DNA from: Demequina capsici
GTDB taxonomy: Bacteria; Actinomycetota; Actinomycetes; Actinomycetales; Demequinaceae
Assembly: GCF_032102965.1 (NCBI RefSeq)
Contig: NZ_CP134880.1
Span: 2,666,001-2,730,000, forward strand
Direction of reading: 5' to 3'
DNA length: 64,000 bases
Position numbers and translations under genes: made by a program. The notes under the pieces were generated by a model. It did no database searches and was not told where the DNA came from. It saw only the letters and a program-made list of their open reading frames with translations. The stretch's first letter is position 1. The number at the start of each line of letters is the position of its first letter. Below, piece by piece: positions 27,357 through 36,494 of this stretch.

Positions 27357-27556
27357 GCCCCATGAGAGGGAGGCCGATGAGAGCTATGACGCAGGTTCTT
27401 GGAAGATTTTCTCCGGAACAGTTGCAGGTAACCTGGGTCACGTCCGAATTCTCCCCATGTGAGCAATTACGCATCGTTCTGTCTTGTCCGATCCGTTCCG
27501 CGCACGGGAAACTGTGTGGTACCCGCCGAACCCATGACGCGGCGACGAAGGAAGCA
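27357..27556. promoter_or_regulatory. Divergent control region with candidate ECF-type promoter
   Basis: This 200-base gap separates the GGDEF-like gene and the sigma-fusion gene. GGAAC at 27415-27419 and GTCA at 27437-27440, with a 17-base spacer, resemble an ECF-sigma promoter pointing toward the sigma-fusion gene. That would allow autoregulation. The match is short, and I cannot judge chance occurrence. Confidence 0.3.
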
Positions 27557-30544
27557 ATGAGTCACGAGGCCATCGCACTATGGACGGATTCGTCCAGCGA
27601 TCCCGAGCTCATCGCCGGCGTACGCGCCGGCGATGCGGCGGCCTTCGGCGTGCTCTACGAGCGTCACGTGGACGCGGCCCGCAAGGTGGCCTCGCAGTAC
27701 ACGAACTCGGCCTCCGACGTGGACGACGTGGTGGCGGAGTCCTTCTCGCGCGTGCTGCGCGCGCTGCAGCGCGGTGACGGTCCCGACCTCGCGTTCCGCG
27801 CCTACCTGTTCACGATCGTCCGCCGGACCGGCATGGACGTCATCAACCGAGGCATCCGCACCCGTCCTCGCGACGACATGTCGGAGTACGAGTCGTCCAT
27901 GGGGTACGAGGCGTCCTCGGACGAGCCCGCCATGGCCGGCTTCGAGCACGGCATGGTGGCCGACGCGTTCCGCTCCCTCCCCGAGCGATGGCAGGCAGTC
28001 CTCTGGTACACGGAGGTGGAGAAGAAGGCTCCCAAGGAGATCGCTCCGCTGCTTGGCCTCAGCGCCAACGGTGTCGCGGCCCTTGCCTACCGTGCCCGCG
28101 AGGCGCTGCGGCAGGCGTACCTCCAGCAGCATCTGACCACGTCGGAGCAGGTGGACTGCCTGGAGGCGAACACGCAGCTCGGCGCCTACGTGCGAGGCGG
28201 CCTGAGCAAGCGGGAGTCCACGAGGGTGGACGCGCATGTGAGGACATGCGAACGCTGTCAGGCGTTGGTCGCGGAGCTCGAGGATGTCAATCGAGGGATG
28301 CGAGGCATCATCGCCCCTCTTGTGATGGGCGTTCTCGGGGTGGGCGCGCTCGAGGGCGGCCTTCCGATCGGCGGCGCTCTCGGCACGGGCGCAGGCGCGG
28401 CCGCGTCCGGTGGTGGAGCAGCAGGCGCTGGAGCGTCGACCGCGAGCGCGGGCGCCGGTGGCGCGACTGCGGCCTCCGCGACCTCGGTCTCCGGCATCGC
28501 GGCTGGCGCGGCCGGTACGGGCGCGCTCGCCTCGTCGGGAGCGGCGGGAGCGGCGACCGCTGCGGGTGCCGTCTCCTCGTTCCTCGGCACCGTCGCCGCG
28601 CTGGCGCTGCCCGTGGGCGCGACGATCGGCATCGTCGCGCTCGCCGCGACCGGCGCCTCCTTCCTGGGCCTCTTCGACTCGGGTGGCGAGCCCGCGGCTC
28701 AGACGACGAGCGACGCGCCCGCCGCGATCACGCAGACCACTGCCGACTCGGGCACGGGCACCGCTGCCGAGACGACGCCCGCCGACGCCGCGACGTCCGA
28801 CCAGGCCGACGGGGCCGACGGCACGGACGTGCCCTCGGCAGGGTCTGCGCAGGCGGCGCCTGTCACGGTGCTCGCCGGCACCGTGTCCGGCGGTACGACC
28901 GGCAGCACGACGGACAGCTCGACCACGGACGCGGGTGCCGGCGCGACGAGCGACCCCGGTGCCGGCACCGGCAGCACCACAGAGGAGTCGTCCGCGCCGA
29001 CCACGGGCACGACGACGGATCCCGGTTCCACGACCGACCCCGGTTCCACGACCGACCCCGGCGACGGGACCACCACGACGGGGACAGCTCAGCCGCCTGT
29101 GACGATCGCGCCCACGGTCCCGCCCGTGCCGCCCGTGGTGCTCGCCTCGAGCCTGTCGATCGCCCGCGCGCCGATGGGCTTCCTCGCGCTGTCGTCCCTG
29201 TCGCCTTCCGTCCCGGTGACGGTGTCGAACACGGGAGAGGGCGCGGCCGACGAGGTCACCGCCGTGATCGCGCTGCCCGCGGGGCTGACTTTCACCACCC
29301 CGAGCGGCGATGCGGGCCAGTTCTCTGCGACCATTCCCGGCGCGCTCGACGACTACATGCTGTTCGCAGCCCAGGGCACGTTCACGGCCGGCGGCTGGAC
29401 GTGCTCGCTCTCCGACGACCGCGCCACCGCCACCTGCACGCTCGCGTCGATCTCCGCAGGCGGACGCGCCACCCTGGACCTGGACCTGACGGTGACCGGC
29501 GCGCTCGCATCGGACGCGGTGACCTCGTTCCGGGTCTCCGCAGGCGACGACGCGACCGAGTACACGGTCCGGACCGGGTTCTCGCAGGCGTCGACCGTGC
29601 TCACGCCCGCGTACTCGGCGTCAGGTCGGCTGGCCGTCGCACAGGCGGGCGCACCGCTCCTCACCTGCGCCGCCGGCGACAACGCCTGCAAGCATGCGAT
29701 CGACTTCAACGGCAACGCCGCACAGGCCTCGCTCAACGGCAGCGCATACGCGCTGGTGCCCGCTGAAGGGATCGCGGGTCAGGAGGCGTCCAACGTGACG
29801 ACGCTCACCCTCCCCGCCGGCGCCACCGTGAAGTACGCGACGCTCGAGTGGGCCGCGAACAGCTCGGTCGACGACCCGACCTTCACCACGGCGCCTGGCA
29901 CCGTGAGCCTGCTGCTGCCTGGCGCGAGCGACGTCACGACGCTGACCACCGCCGACGTCACGCTCACCACCGACGCCGCGGGCCGTGCCGTCTACCAGGC
30001 GCGTGCCGATGTCACCGACCTGGTGGCGGCGGCAGGCCCCGGGGTCTACGGGCTCGCTGACGTCGCGCTCGCTGCCGACTACTCCGACGGCCCCGCCGTC
30101 CGGGCCTACTTCGCAGGATTCGCGCTCACGGTGGTCTACGAGGACTCCTCGCTGCCGGACGCGGACGTCGCCGTGTACACCGGGTCCCAGCCGCTCGCGG
30201 CCGGAGGGCAGGCCGCGCTCGACCTCTACGCCTCCCAGGCGTCGTCCGTCACCGTGGGCACCGTGGCGTGGGGTGGCGACCGCGGCACCGTCGGCGACCG
30301 CGTCGACATCGACGGTGACACGCTGGCCCCTCTGCACTGGAACAACGGCACCGTGTCCACCGCCGACTCCGGGAACGCGATGGACTCCACCGCGTTCGGC
30401 TACGAGCACCCCAACACGCTGGGCGTCGACGCCAAGGCCTTCCGTCCGAAGACGGTGGGCGCCGGGCTGCACACCCTCACCGTCGGCACGTCCTCAGACG
30501 CCGTGCTGATCGGCACGTTCACGCTCACCGCACAGCGCAGCTGA
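27557..30544 (+). CDS. ECF sigma factor fused to anti-sigma zinc finger, membrane span and surface domain
   Basis: A 995-residue single-chain protein. Residues 16-98 are sigma-70 region 2 and residues 134-192 region 4 (SLPERWQAVLWYTEVE...LGLSANGVAALAYRA), so it should bind RNA polymerase and promoters. An anti-sigma zinc motif follows (Cys201...His227-x3-Cys231-x2-Cys234). Then come a Gly/Ala-rich stretch, a strong hydrophobic span at about 340-375, a Thr/Ser/Pro-rich stalk with TDPGST repeats, and about 450 residues of beta-rich domains (VTVSNTGEGAADEV resembles DUF11-like folds). The layout implies a membrane-tethered sigma factor controlled by an extracellular signal, perhaps by proteolysis (inference). 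The ATG at 27557 has AAGGAAG upstream; the reading frame is uninterrupted. Confidence 0.82.
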   Translation: MSHEAIALWTDSSSDPELIAGVRAGDAAAFGVLYERHVDAARKVASQYTNSASDVDDVVAESFSRVLRALQRGDGPDLAFRAYLFTIVRRTGMDVINRGIRTRPRDDMSEYESSMGYEASSDEPAMAGFEHGMVADAFRSLPERWQAVLWYTEVEKKAPKEIAPLLGLSANGVAALAYRAREALRQAYLQQHLTTSEQVDCLEANTQLGAYVRGGLSKRESTRVDAHVRTCERCQALVAELEDVNRGMRGIIAPLVMGVLGVGALEGGLPIGGALGTGAGAAASGGGAAGAGASTASAGAGGATAASATSVSGIAAGAAGTGALASSGAAGAATAAGAVSSFLGTVAALALPVGATIGIVALAATGASFLGLFDSGGEPAAQTTSDAPAAITQTTADSGTGTAAETTPADAATSDQADGADGTDVPSAGSAQAAPVTVLAGTVSGGTTGSTTDSSTTDAGAGATSDPGAGTGSTTEESSAPTTGTTTDPGSTTDPGSTTDPGDGTTTTGTAQPPVTIAPTVPPVPPVVLASSLSIARAPMGFLALSSLSPSVPVTVSNTGEGAADEVTAVIALPAGLTFTTPSGDAGQFSATIPGALDDYMLFAAQGTFTAGGWTCSLSDDRATATCTLASISAGGRATLDLDLTVTGALASDAVTSFRVSAGDDATEYTVRTGFSQASTVLTPAYSASGRLAVAQAGAPLLTCAAGDNACKHAIDFNGNAAQASLNGSAYALVPAEGIAGQEASNVTTLTLPAGATVKYATLEWAANSSVDDPTFTTAPGTVSLLLPGASDVTTLTTADVTLTTDAAGRAVYQARADVTDLVAAAGPGVYGLADVALAADYSDGPAVRAYFAGFALTVVYEDSSLPDADVAVYTGSQPLAAGGQAALDLYASQASSVTVGTVAWGGDRGTVGDRVDIDGDTLAPLHWNNGTVSTADSGNAMDSTAFGYEHPNTLGVDAKAFRPKTVGAGLHTLTVGTSSDAVLIGTFTLTAQRS

Positions 30545-30605
30545 ACCGAGCGCACAGCGCAGCAGAACCGGCAGCACGGCGCGTGCTGAGCTCCTCGGTC
30601 CGCGC

Positions 30606-31211
30606 TCAACGCGCCGGCTCGGGGCTCCAGTCGAGATCCAGCTGGCGCGCGGTGCGCAGCGCCAACGGTGTGCCATGGTGCCGGGCCACGAGATGCAGCG
30701 CCATGTGGATGCCGGAGGTGAGGCCGCCTGAGGTCACCACGTCGCCGTCGTCCACCCATCGCACCCCTGCGATGCCCGACGCCACGGACGCGTGCGCGCC
30801 GAGCTCGGCGACGTCCTCCCAATGCGTGGTCGCGGGACGCCCCTCAAGGAGGCCTGCGTCCGCGAGCAGGAACGCGCCGGTGCAGACGGACGTGACCGTC
30901 CGCGAGTCGGCCGCAAGGGTGGCCACCGCGTCGGCGATCCGCGCATCGGCACGCGCGGCGGCAAGATCCACCAGCCCAGGCACCAGCAGCACGTCGAGCG
31001 GGCCGGCATCCTCAGGACGCGTCAGGCCTGTGAGGGTCATGCCGCCGAACGCGACCACGTCGGCGCCATCGGGCGCGATCAGCAGCACCTCGTACAGGGG
31101 CGGCTCGCCGTCCCTGACTGCGAGCCGCGACGCCGTGAGGAAGACCTCGTACGGTCCGCCCGCGTCGATCAGATCGAAGTCGGGGTAGAGCAGGATGCCG
31201 ATGCGTCTCAT
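30606..31211 (-). CDS. DJ-1/PfpI-family protein
   Basis: A 201-residue class I glutamine amidotransferase-like protein starting RRIGILLYPDFDLIDAGGPYEVF. The nucleophile elbow is at SVCTGAFLLADAGLL, followed by RPATTHWEDV, the typical pattern of the AraC-like/isonitrile-hydratase branch of DJ-1/PfpI. Members include isonitrile hydratases, glyoxalases and stress proteins; the specific activity is not evident. It is convergent with the sigma fusion (61 bases) and follows the exporter gene on the same strand. Confidence 0.8.
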   Translation of the reverse strand: MRRIGILLYPDFDLIDAGGPYEVFLTASRLAVRDGEPPLYEVLLIAPDGADVVAFGGMTLTGLTRPEDAGPLDVLLVPGLVDLAAARADARIADAVATLAADSRTVTSVCTGAFLLADAGLLEGRPATTHWEDVAELGAHASVASGIAGVRWVDDGDVVTSGGLTSGIHMALHLVARHHGTPLALRTARQLDLDWSPEPAR

Positions 31212-31290
31212 GGGCCCAGCGTAGGCACCGTGCGGGGTGCCACCGCCGTCCCTCCGGCTCCGCGCAGCGACGCCCCGGACCCGCGAGCTG

Positions 31291-32577
31291 CTAGACGAGC
31301 ACCTCGCGGCTCACGCCGGGACGCACGATCAGCCACAGGCTGAGGTGAGCGACGGCGAGCGTCACGCACATCACGGTCGCCATGGCGAGCACCGAGATTC
31401 CGAGCATGCCCACGAGCGGCGAGATGACGCCCGCCAGGCCGAAGTTGACCGCGCCGATCAGCGACGCGGCGGTGCCCGCCTCGCGCGGGTGATCCGCCAG
31501 GGCGAGGATCTGCACGGCAGGCATCACGAAGCCGAGCGGGGCCACGCAGAAGAACAGCGCAGAGATCAGGCCGACGAGGCCCAGATCCAGCAGCCCGACC
31601 GCGAGCAGCCCCACGGCGCCCATCGCGACGATCGTGAGCCCCATCGTCATGACCATGCGCGGCGGGTACCGGCGCATGAGGCGTGCCCCGGTCTGGTTGA
31701 ACAGCACCATTCCCACGGCGTTCGTGCCGAACACGATCGCGAACTGCTGCGAGCTCAGGCCGTACATGTCCTGAAGGACGAAGGTCGACGACGACAGGTA
31801 GGAGAACAGCGACGAGAACGCCATGGAGCCGACCACGAGCACGCCCACGAAGGTGCGGTCGCCGAGCAGCGCCTTGTACCGCTGCAGGACCACGCGACGC
31901 TCGAAGCGTCCGCGGCGCTCGGCCGGGAGGGTCTCGAACAGGAGGATCGACGCGAGGATGGTGATGACGAGTCCCAGCACGCTGAGCACGCCGAACACTC
32001 CGCGCCAGGACACGAACTGCAGGACCTGTGCGCCGACGATCGGCGCCAGCACGGGCGCGAGCCCGGTCACGATCGCCATGCGGGCGAGCGTCCGGATCAG
32101 CTTCTGACCGGAGAACAGGTCGCGGACGATCGCCATGGACACCACGGCGGCCCCTGCGGCGCCGAGTCCCTGGAAGATGCGGCCGATCATGATCGCCTCG
32201 ACGTTCTGGGCGAAGATGATCGACACGGAGGCGAGCACGTGCACCGACGTCGCGATCAGCAACGGCCACCGGCGGCCGACGGCGTCGCTCAGCGGCCCGA
32301 TGATCAGCTGGCCCAGACCGAACCCGATCATGGTGGCGGTGAGGGTCAGCTGGATGGCGGACTCGGTGGTGTCCAGGTCGGCGGCCACCTGCGGGAACGC
32401 CGGCAGGTACATGTCGACCGTGAACGGGCCGAGAGCGACCGCCGCGCCGAGCAGCAGGATGAGCACTCCGCGCTGGCGCCGGGACAGCGCATCCCCGGGG
32501 TGCGCCTCGGCTGCGGCGGTCGGCACCGTGCGGGCGGTGGCGGCGGCGACGGGGCGGGCGTTCAGGTCGGCGGTCAT
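31291..32577 (-). CDS. Bcr/CflA-type multidrug exporter (MFS)
   Basis: A 428-residue major-facilitator protein with twelve hydrophobic segments. It contains ALGPFTVDMYLPAFPQVAAD and 'IGPLSDAVGRRWPLL' (motif A), the hallmark of the Bcr/CflA drug-resistance branch, and GRIFQGLGAAGAAVVS in helix 4. It probably exports drugs, or metabolites such as Cys or purine derivatives, by proton antiport. I chose the ATG at 32577 with AAGGAG upstream; an in-frame ATG at 32655 would add 26 polar residues. Confidence 0.85.
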   Translation of the reverse strand: MTADLNARPVAAATARTVPTAAAEAHPGDALSRRQRGVLILLLGAAVALGPFTVDMYLPAFPQVAADLDTTESAIQLTLTATMIGFGLGQLIIGPLSDAVGRRWPLLIATSVHVLASVSIIFAQNVEAIMIGRIFQGLGAAGAAVVSMAIVRDLFSGQKLIRTLARMAIVTGLAPVLAPIVGAQVLQFVSWRGVFGVLSVLGLVITILASILLFETLPAERRGRFERRVVLQRYKALLGDRTFVGVLVVGSMAFSSLFSYLSSSTFVLQDMYGLSSQQFAIVFGTNAVGMVLFNQTGARLMRRYPPRMVMTMGLTIVAMGAVGLLAVGLLDLGLVGLISALFFCVAPLGFVMPAVQILALADHPREAGTAASLIGAVNFGLAGVISPLVGMLGISVLAMATVMCVTLAVAHLSLWLIVRPGVSREVLV

Positions 32578-32875
32578 ACGGGCGCAGATGCTCCTTGCAG
32601 GGACAAGCGGTGGCTCACGACGTCGTGACTGAGGTGCGGCGTCGTTCTCATCCAACGAAGGAGGGCGATCGCGCGGGAGGGGTGGGCTGCTGCGGTTCCA
32701 CAGCGCTCACGAGCCGCGGACGTCAACGGCCAACCGGGTCAGTGTATTCCACCTGTCGCGAAGAGTCACGGGGTCGGCGGGCGCACGTGCGGAGCATCAC
32801 ACCGGGCGTGAGCGGCCCCGGAAGGGGCGCGGGGGGAGTGAGCGCTGATCTGCGGCGCGGCCGCGCAGCTGAGCG
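32578..32875. other. Intergenic region between exporter and upp
   Basis: 298 bases upstream of the exporter start and downstream of the upp stop. It must contain the exporter promoter. Apart from possible in-frame extension of the exporter to 32655, I saw no gene, repeat or clear promoter. Confidence 0.45.
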
Positions 32876-33517
32876 CTAGTGGTCGACGATGCCGTACAGG
32901 CGGTCGCCAGCGTCACCCAGACCAGGCACGATGTATCCGACCTCGTTGAGCTTCTCGTCCACGCAGGCGACGACGACGTTCACGTTCGCACGGTCGCCGA
33001 CCGCCCTGCGCACGTTCTCGATGCCCTCCGGCGCGGCGAGAAGGCAGACGCACGTCACGTCCGTCGCGCCACGCTCCAGGACGTACTCGATGGCCATGAT
33101 CAGCGATCCACCGGTGGCGAGCATGGGGTCGATCAGGAAGACCTGCCGGCCCGTGAGGTCGTCGGGGAGGCGGTTCGCGTAGGTGATCGCCTCCAGCGTC
33201 TCCTCATCGCGCTTGAGGCCCAGGAAGCCCACCTCGGCGTTCGGCATGAGCCTCGTCATCCCGTCGAGCATGCCGAGCCCTGCACGGAGGATGGGGACGA
33301 TGATCGGCTGCGGGTCTGAGATCCGCGTGCCCACCGTCCGCGTCAGCGGCGTCTCCACCTCACGCTCCTCGACGCGCACGTGCCGGGTCGCCTCGTACGC
33401 CAGCAGCGTCACCAGCTCGTCCACCAGCAGACGGAACACGGGCGACGTCGTGTCCTTGTCGCGCAGGATCGTGACCTTGTGGTCGATGAGGGGGTGGTTC
33501 GCGACGTGGAGCTCCAT
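32876..33517 (-). CDS. upp: Uracil phosphoribosyltransferase
   Basis: A 213-residue enzyme converting uracil and PRPP to UMP (pyrimidine salvage). It begins [20 protein letters not shown] and includes '[17 protein letters not shown]', the PRPP loop [18 protein letters not shown] and the C-terminal uracil-binding '[16 protein letters not shown]'. The start at 33517 matches the family; a 24-codon upstream extension is not conserved-looking. It is divergent from tadA (52 bases). Confidence 0.95.
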   Translation of the reverse strand: MELHVANHPLIDHKVTILRDKDTTSPVFRLLVDELVTLLAYEATRHVRVEEREVETPLTRTVGTRISDPQPIIVPILRAGLGMLDGMTRLMPNAEVGFLGLKRDEETLEAITYANRLPDDLTGRQVFLIDPMLATGGSLIMAIEYVLERGATDVTCVCLLAAPEGIENVRRAVGDRANVNVVVACVDEKLNEVGYIVPGLGDAGDRLYGIVDH

Positions 33518-33569
33518 GGCGCACAGCCTATCCGGCACGAGCGCGTCCAGGGGCGCTAGCGTGGCCGCC

Positions 33570-34037
33570 ATGAGCAGCCTGAACGACACGGCCTACGGCG
33601 AAGCGATGGAGGCCGCCCTGGCGCTCGCCCAGGAGGCGGCGGCCGACGGCGACGTGCCCGTCGGCGCGGTCGTGCTCGACGAGCACGGCATCGTGGTCGG
33701 TCGGGGCCGCAACCGGCGTGAGGTCGACTCTGATCCGAGCGCCCACGCCGAGGTCCTGGCGCTGCGCGAGGCCGCCGCCCAGCGTGGCTCGTGGCGGCTC
33801 GACGGGTGCACGCTCGTCGTCACGCTCGAGCCGTGCCTCATGTGCGCGGGGGCGGTCCTGCAGGCCAGGGTCCCGCGCGTCGTGCTCGGCGCGTGGGACG
33901 ACAAGGCGGGCGCCACGGGCTCCCAGTGGGACGTGGTGCGCGACGCTCGCGTGGGCGCCAAGGTCGAGGTGATCGCCGGCGTGCGTGGCGATGAGTGCGC
34001 TGCGGTGCTGCGCGACTTCTTCGAGGCGCGACGGTGA
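33570..34037 (+). CDS. tadA: tRNA-specific adenosine deaminase TadA
   Basis: A 155-residue zinc deaminase that converts A34 to inosine in tRNA-Arg(ACG). Active-site motifs are [10 protein letters not shown] (His zinc ligand and catalytic Glu) and EPCLMCAGA (two Cys ligands). The start at 33570 begins [13 protein letters not shown]. The upstream frame overlaps the upp start region and is not part of the gene. The FUSC-type gene follows 4 bases after its stop. Confidence 0.92.
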   Translation: MSSLNDTAYGEAMEAALALAQEAAADGDVPVGAVVLDEHGIVVGRGRNRREVDSDPSAHAEVLALREAAAQRGSWRLDGCTLVVTLEPCLMCAGAVLQARVPRVVLGAWDDKAGATGSQWDVVRDARVGAKVEVIAGVRGDECAAVLRDFFEARR

Positions 34038-34041
34038 GGCC

Positions 34042-35139
34042 GTGAACACCGAGGCGCGCAGGCGCGACATCTGGGTCGACGGGATGAGGCGCGCCGTCGC
34101 GAGCCTCGGCACCGTCGCACCGCCGGGAGCGCCCCGCTGGCCGATCGCCCTCCAGGCGACGGTGGTGATCATGGTGCCGCTGCTGCTCGGCGCCGCCGTC
34201 GACCGCTTCGACATCGGCCTGATCGCGTGCGTGGGCGCCTTCACCGTCCCTTACTTCGCCGCCCTCCCGCGCCTGGAGCGGCTGCGGCTCCGCCCGCTCG
34301 CCGGCCTGGTGCTCGTCGCGTCGTCCCTGCTGGGCGCCCTCGTCGGCCCGTACCCTGGCGCCGCAGCGATGGGCCTGATCGTCGTGGCGAGCGCCGTCGG
34401 CGCGGCCGTCCACGGCTACCGCCTCGGGCCCCCGGGGCCGCTGTTCCCCGTCATCGTCTACGGGATGTCCGCCCACGCCGTCGCCGAGGGCCAGTCCGCC
34501 CTGGTGCTCGTCGGGTGGGTCGCCGCGGGCTGCACCTTCGCGGTGCTCGCCAGCATCGTCCCGCTCATCCGCCGGGTGCACAGGCAGGTCACCCCCCGAC
34601 CGTTGAGGGTCCTGCTGGCCCGCCCCGAGTGGGACCGAGGGGCGCGCGACCTCGCGATCCGCACCGCCATCGTCGCCACCGTGTGCACGGCCGTGAGCCT
34701 GCTCTACACCGATCCCGAACGCGCCTACTGGACCGTGGCGGCGGGCGTGGTGGTCGTGGGCGTCATGCCCGGTCGCGGCGTGGCGGTCAACCGTGGCCTG
34801 CACCGCACCGTGGGCACCGTCGCCGGGGCCCTCATCTACATGGGCATCGGAGAGCTGCCGCCCAACCCGTGGCTGCTCGCGCTCATCCTGGGCACGCTGC
34901 AGTTCATCACCGAGCTGACCATCACGCGGCACTACGCGATCGCGGTGACGGCGGTGACCCCGCTGGCGCTCATCATCGTGACGACCGCCGTCGGGGACTT
35001 CGGCACGCCCGCCGTCGTGGGCGAGCGGATCCTCGACACGCTCGTCGGCTCGGGCGTGGCAGTCCTGACCGCGCTGATCCACCCGCCGGGTCCGGCGGGA
35101 CGTCCCAGCATCAACCCTCCGCCGTCCCCAGCCGATTAG
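34042..35139 (+). CDS. FUSC-type membrane protein (aromatic acid exporter-like), copy 1
   Basis: A 365-residue membrane protein with two sets of hydrophobic segments separated by a cytoplasmic stretch, as in FUSC/aromatic-acid exporter-like proteins. It carries LGPPGPLFPVIVYGMSAHA, DPERAYWTVAAG and NRGLHRTVGT. The GTG start has GTGAGG close upstream, and tadA ends 4 bases before. A paralogue with the same signature blocks lies at 35345-36445, on the other side of a tRNA gene. The transported compound is unknown; expulsion of organic acids is the family expectation. Confidence 0.75.
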   Translation: MNTEARRRDIWVDGMRRAVASLGTVAPPGAPRWPIALQATVVIMVPLLLGAAVDRFDIGLIACVGAFTVPYFAALPRLERLRLRPLAGLVLVASSLLGALVGPYPGAAAMGLIVVASAVGAAVHGYRLGPPGPLFPVIVYGMSAHAVAEGQSALVLVGWVAAGCTFAVLASIVPLIRRVHRQVTPRPLRVLLARPEWDRGARDLAIRTAIVATVCTAVSLLYTDPERAYWTVAAGVVVVGVMPGRGVAVNRGLHRTVGTVAGALIYMGIGELPPNPWLLALILGTLQFITELTITRHYAIAVTAVTPLALIIVTTAVGDFGTPAVVGERILDTLVGSGVAVLTALIHPPGPAGRPSINPPPSPAD

Positions 35140-35172
35140 GTCGGCGCGCGAACACCGGGTATTCTCTTCCGC

Positions 35173-35262
35173 GGTGACGTGTCCGAGCGGCCTAAGGAGC
35201 ACGCCTCGAAAGCGTGTGTGGGTGCAAGTCCACCGTGGGTTCAAATCCCACCGTCACCGCCA
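35173..35262 (+). tRNA. tRNA-Ser (anticodon CGA)
   Basis: A 90-nt class II tRNA. Acceptor GGTGACG pairs with CGTCACC, the anticodon loop is CTCGAAA (anticodon CGA, codon UCG), and there is a long variable arm typical of serine, T loop TTCAAAT, discriminator G and an encoded CCA. Confidence 0.96.
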
Positions 35263-35264
35263 CT

Positions 35265-35301
35265 GAGGAAGCCCTCGACGCCGAGCGTCGGGGGCTTCCT
35301 C
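35265..35301 (+). terminator. Terminator after tRNA-Ser(CGA)
   Basis: A 10-bp stem GAGGAAGCCC/GGGCTTCCTC (35265-35274 with 35292-35301), extended by an inner CGACG/CGTCG stem, begins 3 bases after the tRNA CCA. It is followed by GTCTC rather than a long T run. Confidence 0.75.
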
Positions 35302-35344
35302 GTCTCATGTCTGGACGGACCGCCTTGCGGGTCGAGGAGGTCGA

Positions 35345-36445
35345 GTGCAGAAGGACATGGGACGGCACGGGACCCCGCTGAGCCGCGCATTCGCCGCCTC
35401 CCGCCACGCCGTCGGCAGTCTCGCGCACGTGCGGCCCAACCCTCACCCGCGGTGGCCGCTCGGGCTCCAGGCCGCGACTGCGCTCGCCGTGCCGATCGTC
35501 GTCGGGGCGGCGACGGGCCATGCGGCGTTCGGCTTCCAGGCCGCGACCAGCGCGTTCGCCCTGCTCTACTTCGGCGGCGCGAGACCGATCGACCGCGCGC
35601 GGCTCGTGCCGCTCATCGGCCTCGTCCTGTTCGCATGCGCGGCTGCGGGTGCCGTGGCGGGGGCGTCGGCGCTCGCCACCGGCGTCGGACTCGTCGCCGT
35701 CGGCGTGCTCGCGGGATTCGGGAGTCAGGCGTTCTCGATCGGACCGCCCGGTCCGCTCTTCCTCGTGCTCGTGTACGGGTCGGCGGCCCACATCACGCGG
35801 GCGACGGACGGTGTCAGGGCCGTCGAGCCGCTCGGGTTCCTGCTCGCTTTCGCCGCCGGCCTGGCGTTCACGTGGCTCGTCGCCGCCGCGCCGCTCGTGC
35901 GCGCCCGGCACCGCGCGGATCCCACTCCGTTGCGCGTCGTCGCGCCCGGCCCTGCCCTGTCCGTCGGGGGCGCCGCAGTGGCGCTCCGCGTCTGCACTGT
36001 CGCGCTCGTCGGCGCGATGCTCGGCGCGCTCGCGGTGGACCCGGATCGCGCCTATTGGGTGGTGTGCGCGGGCGTGGCCGTCGTCGGCGTGCAGGCGCCT
36101 CGCCGGTCCGTGGTCTCGCGAGGACTGCATCGGGTAGTCGGCACGGTGGTCGGCGTGCTCGTCTTCGCCGGGCTCGCGCAGGTCCCGTGGAGCACGGTGG
36201 GGCTCGCGGTGGTGCTCGGTGCGCTCCAGATGACGACCGAGCTGATCGTGATCCGGCACTACGCGCTCGCGCTGGTCCTGATCACGCCGCTCGTGCTCCT
36301 GCTCGTCTCGCACGCGGGGGGCGCACCTGGGTCGGTGCTCGCGCAGGAGCGGATCGTCGACACAGCGGTCGGCGCCGCGCTCGGCGTGTGCGCGGTGCTG
36401 CTGCCTTCGCCGCTGCGAGGACGCGCCGGCGGCGACGCGTCCTGA
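35345..36445 (+). CDS. FUSC-type membrane protein (aromatic acid exporter-like), copy 2
   Basis: A 366-residue paralogue of the protein at 34042-35139, sharing the blocks GPPGPLFLVLVYGSAAH, DPDRAYWVVCAG and SRGLHRVVGT and the same two-part membrane layout. The GTG at 35345 has GAGGAGG 4 bases upstream; an ATG four codons later is the alternative. It is separated from copy 1 by tRNA-Ser(CGA) and its terminator, so the two are probably transcribed independently. Substrate unknown. Confidence 0.75.
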   Translation: MQKDMGRHGTPLSRAFAASRHAVGSLAHVRPNPHPRWPLGLQAATALAVPIVVGAATGHAAFGFQAATSAFALLYFGGARPIDRARLVPLIGLVLFACAAAGAVAGASALATGVGLVAVGVLAGFGSQAFSIGPPGPLFLVLVYGSAAHITRATDGVRAVEPLGFLLAFAAGLAFTWLVAAAPLVRARHRADPTPLRVVAPGPALSVGGAAVALRVCTVALVGAMLGALAVDPDRAYWVVCAGVAVVGVQAPRRSVVSRGLHRVVGTVVGVLVFAGLAQVPWSTVGLAVVLGALQMTTELIVIRHYALALVLITPLVLLLVSHAGGAPGSVLAQERIVDTAVGAALGVCAVLLPSPLRGRAGGDAS

Positions 36446-36465
36446 GGTCCACCTGCATGGGTCCC

Positions 36466-36494
36466 TTGGAGCGGACGCGGTATAGGTGTATCGT
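36466..36494 (+). promoter_or_regulatory. Candidate promoter of the first GH51 gene
   Basis: TTGGAG (36466-36471), a 17-base spacer and TATCGT (36489-36494) lie upstream of the arabinofuranosidase gene. The adjoining GTATCGTTAAAC has a central CG and partial symmetry, as LacI-family operators do, so a LacI-type repressor may bind here. Both assignments are moderate to weak. Confidence 0.4.
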
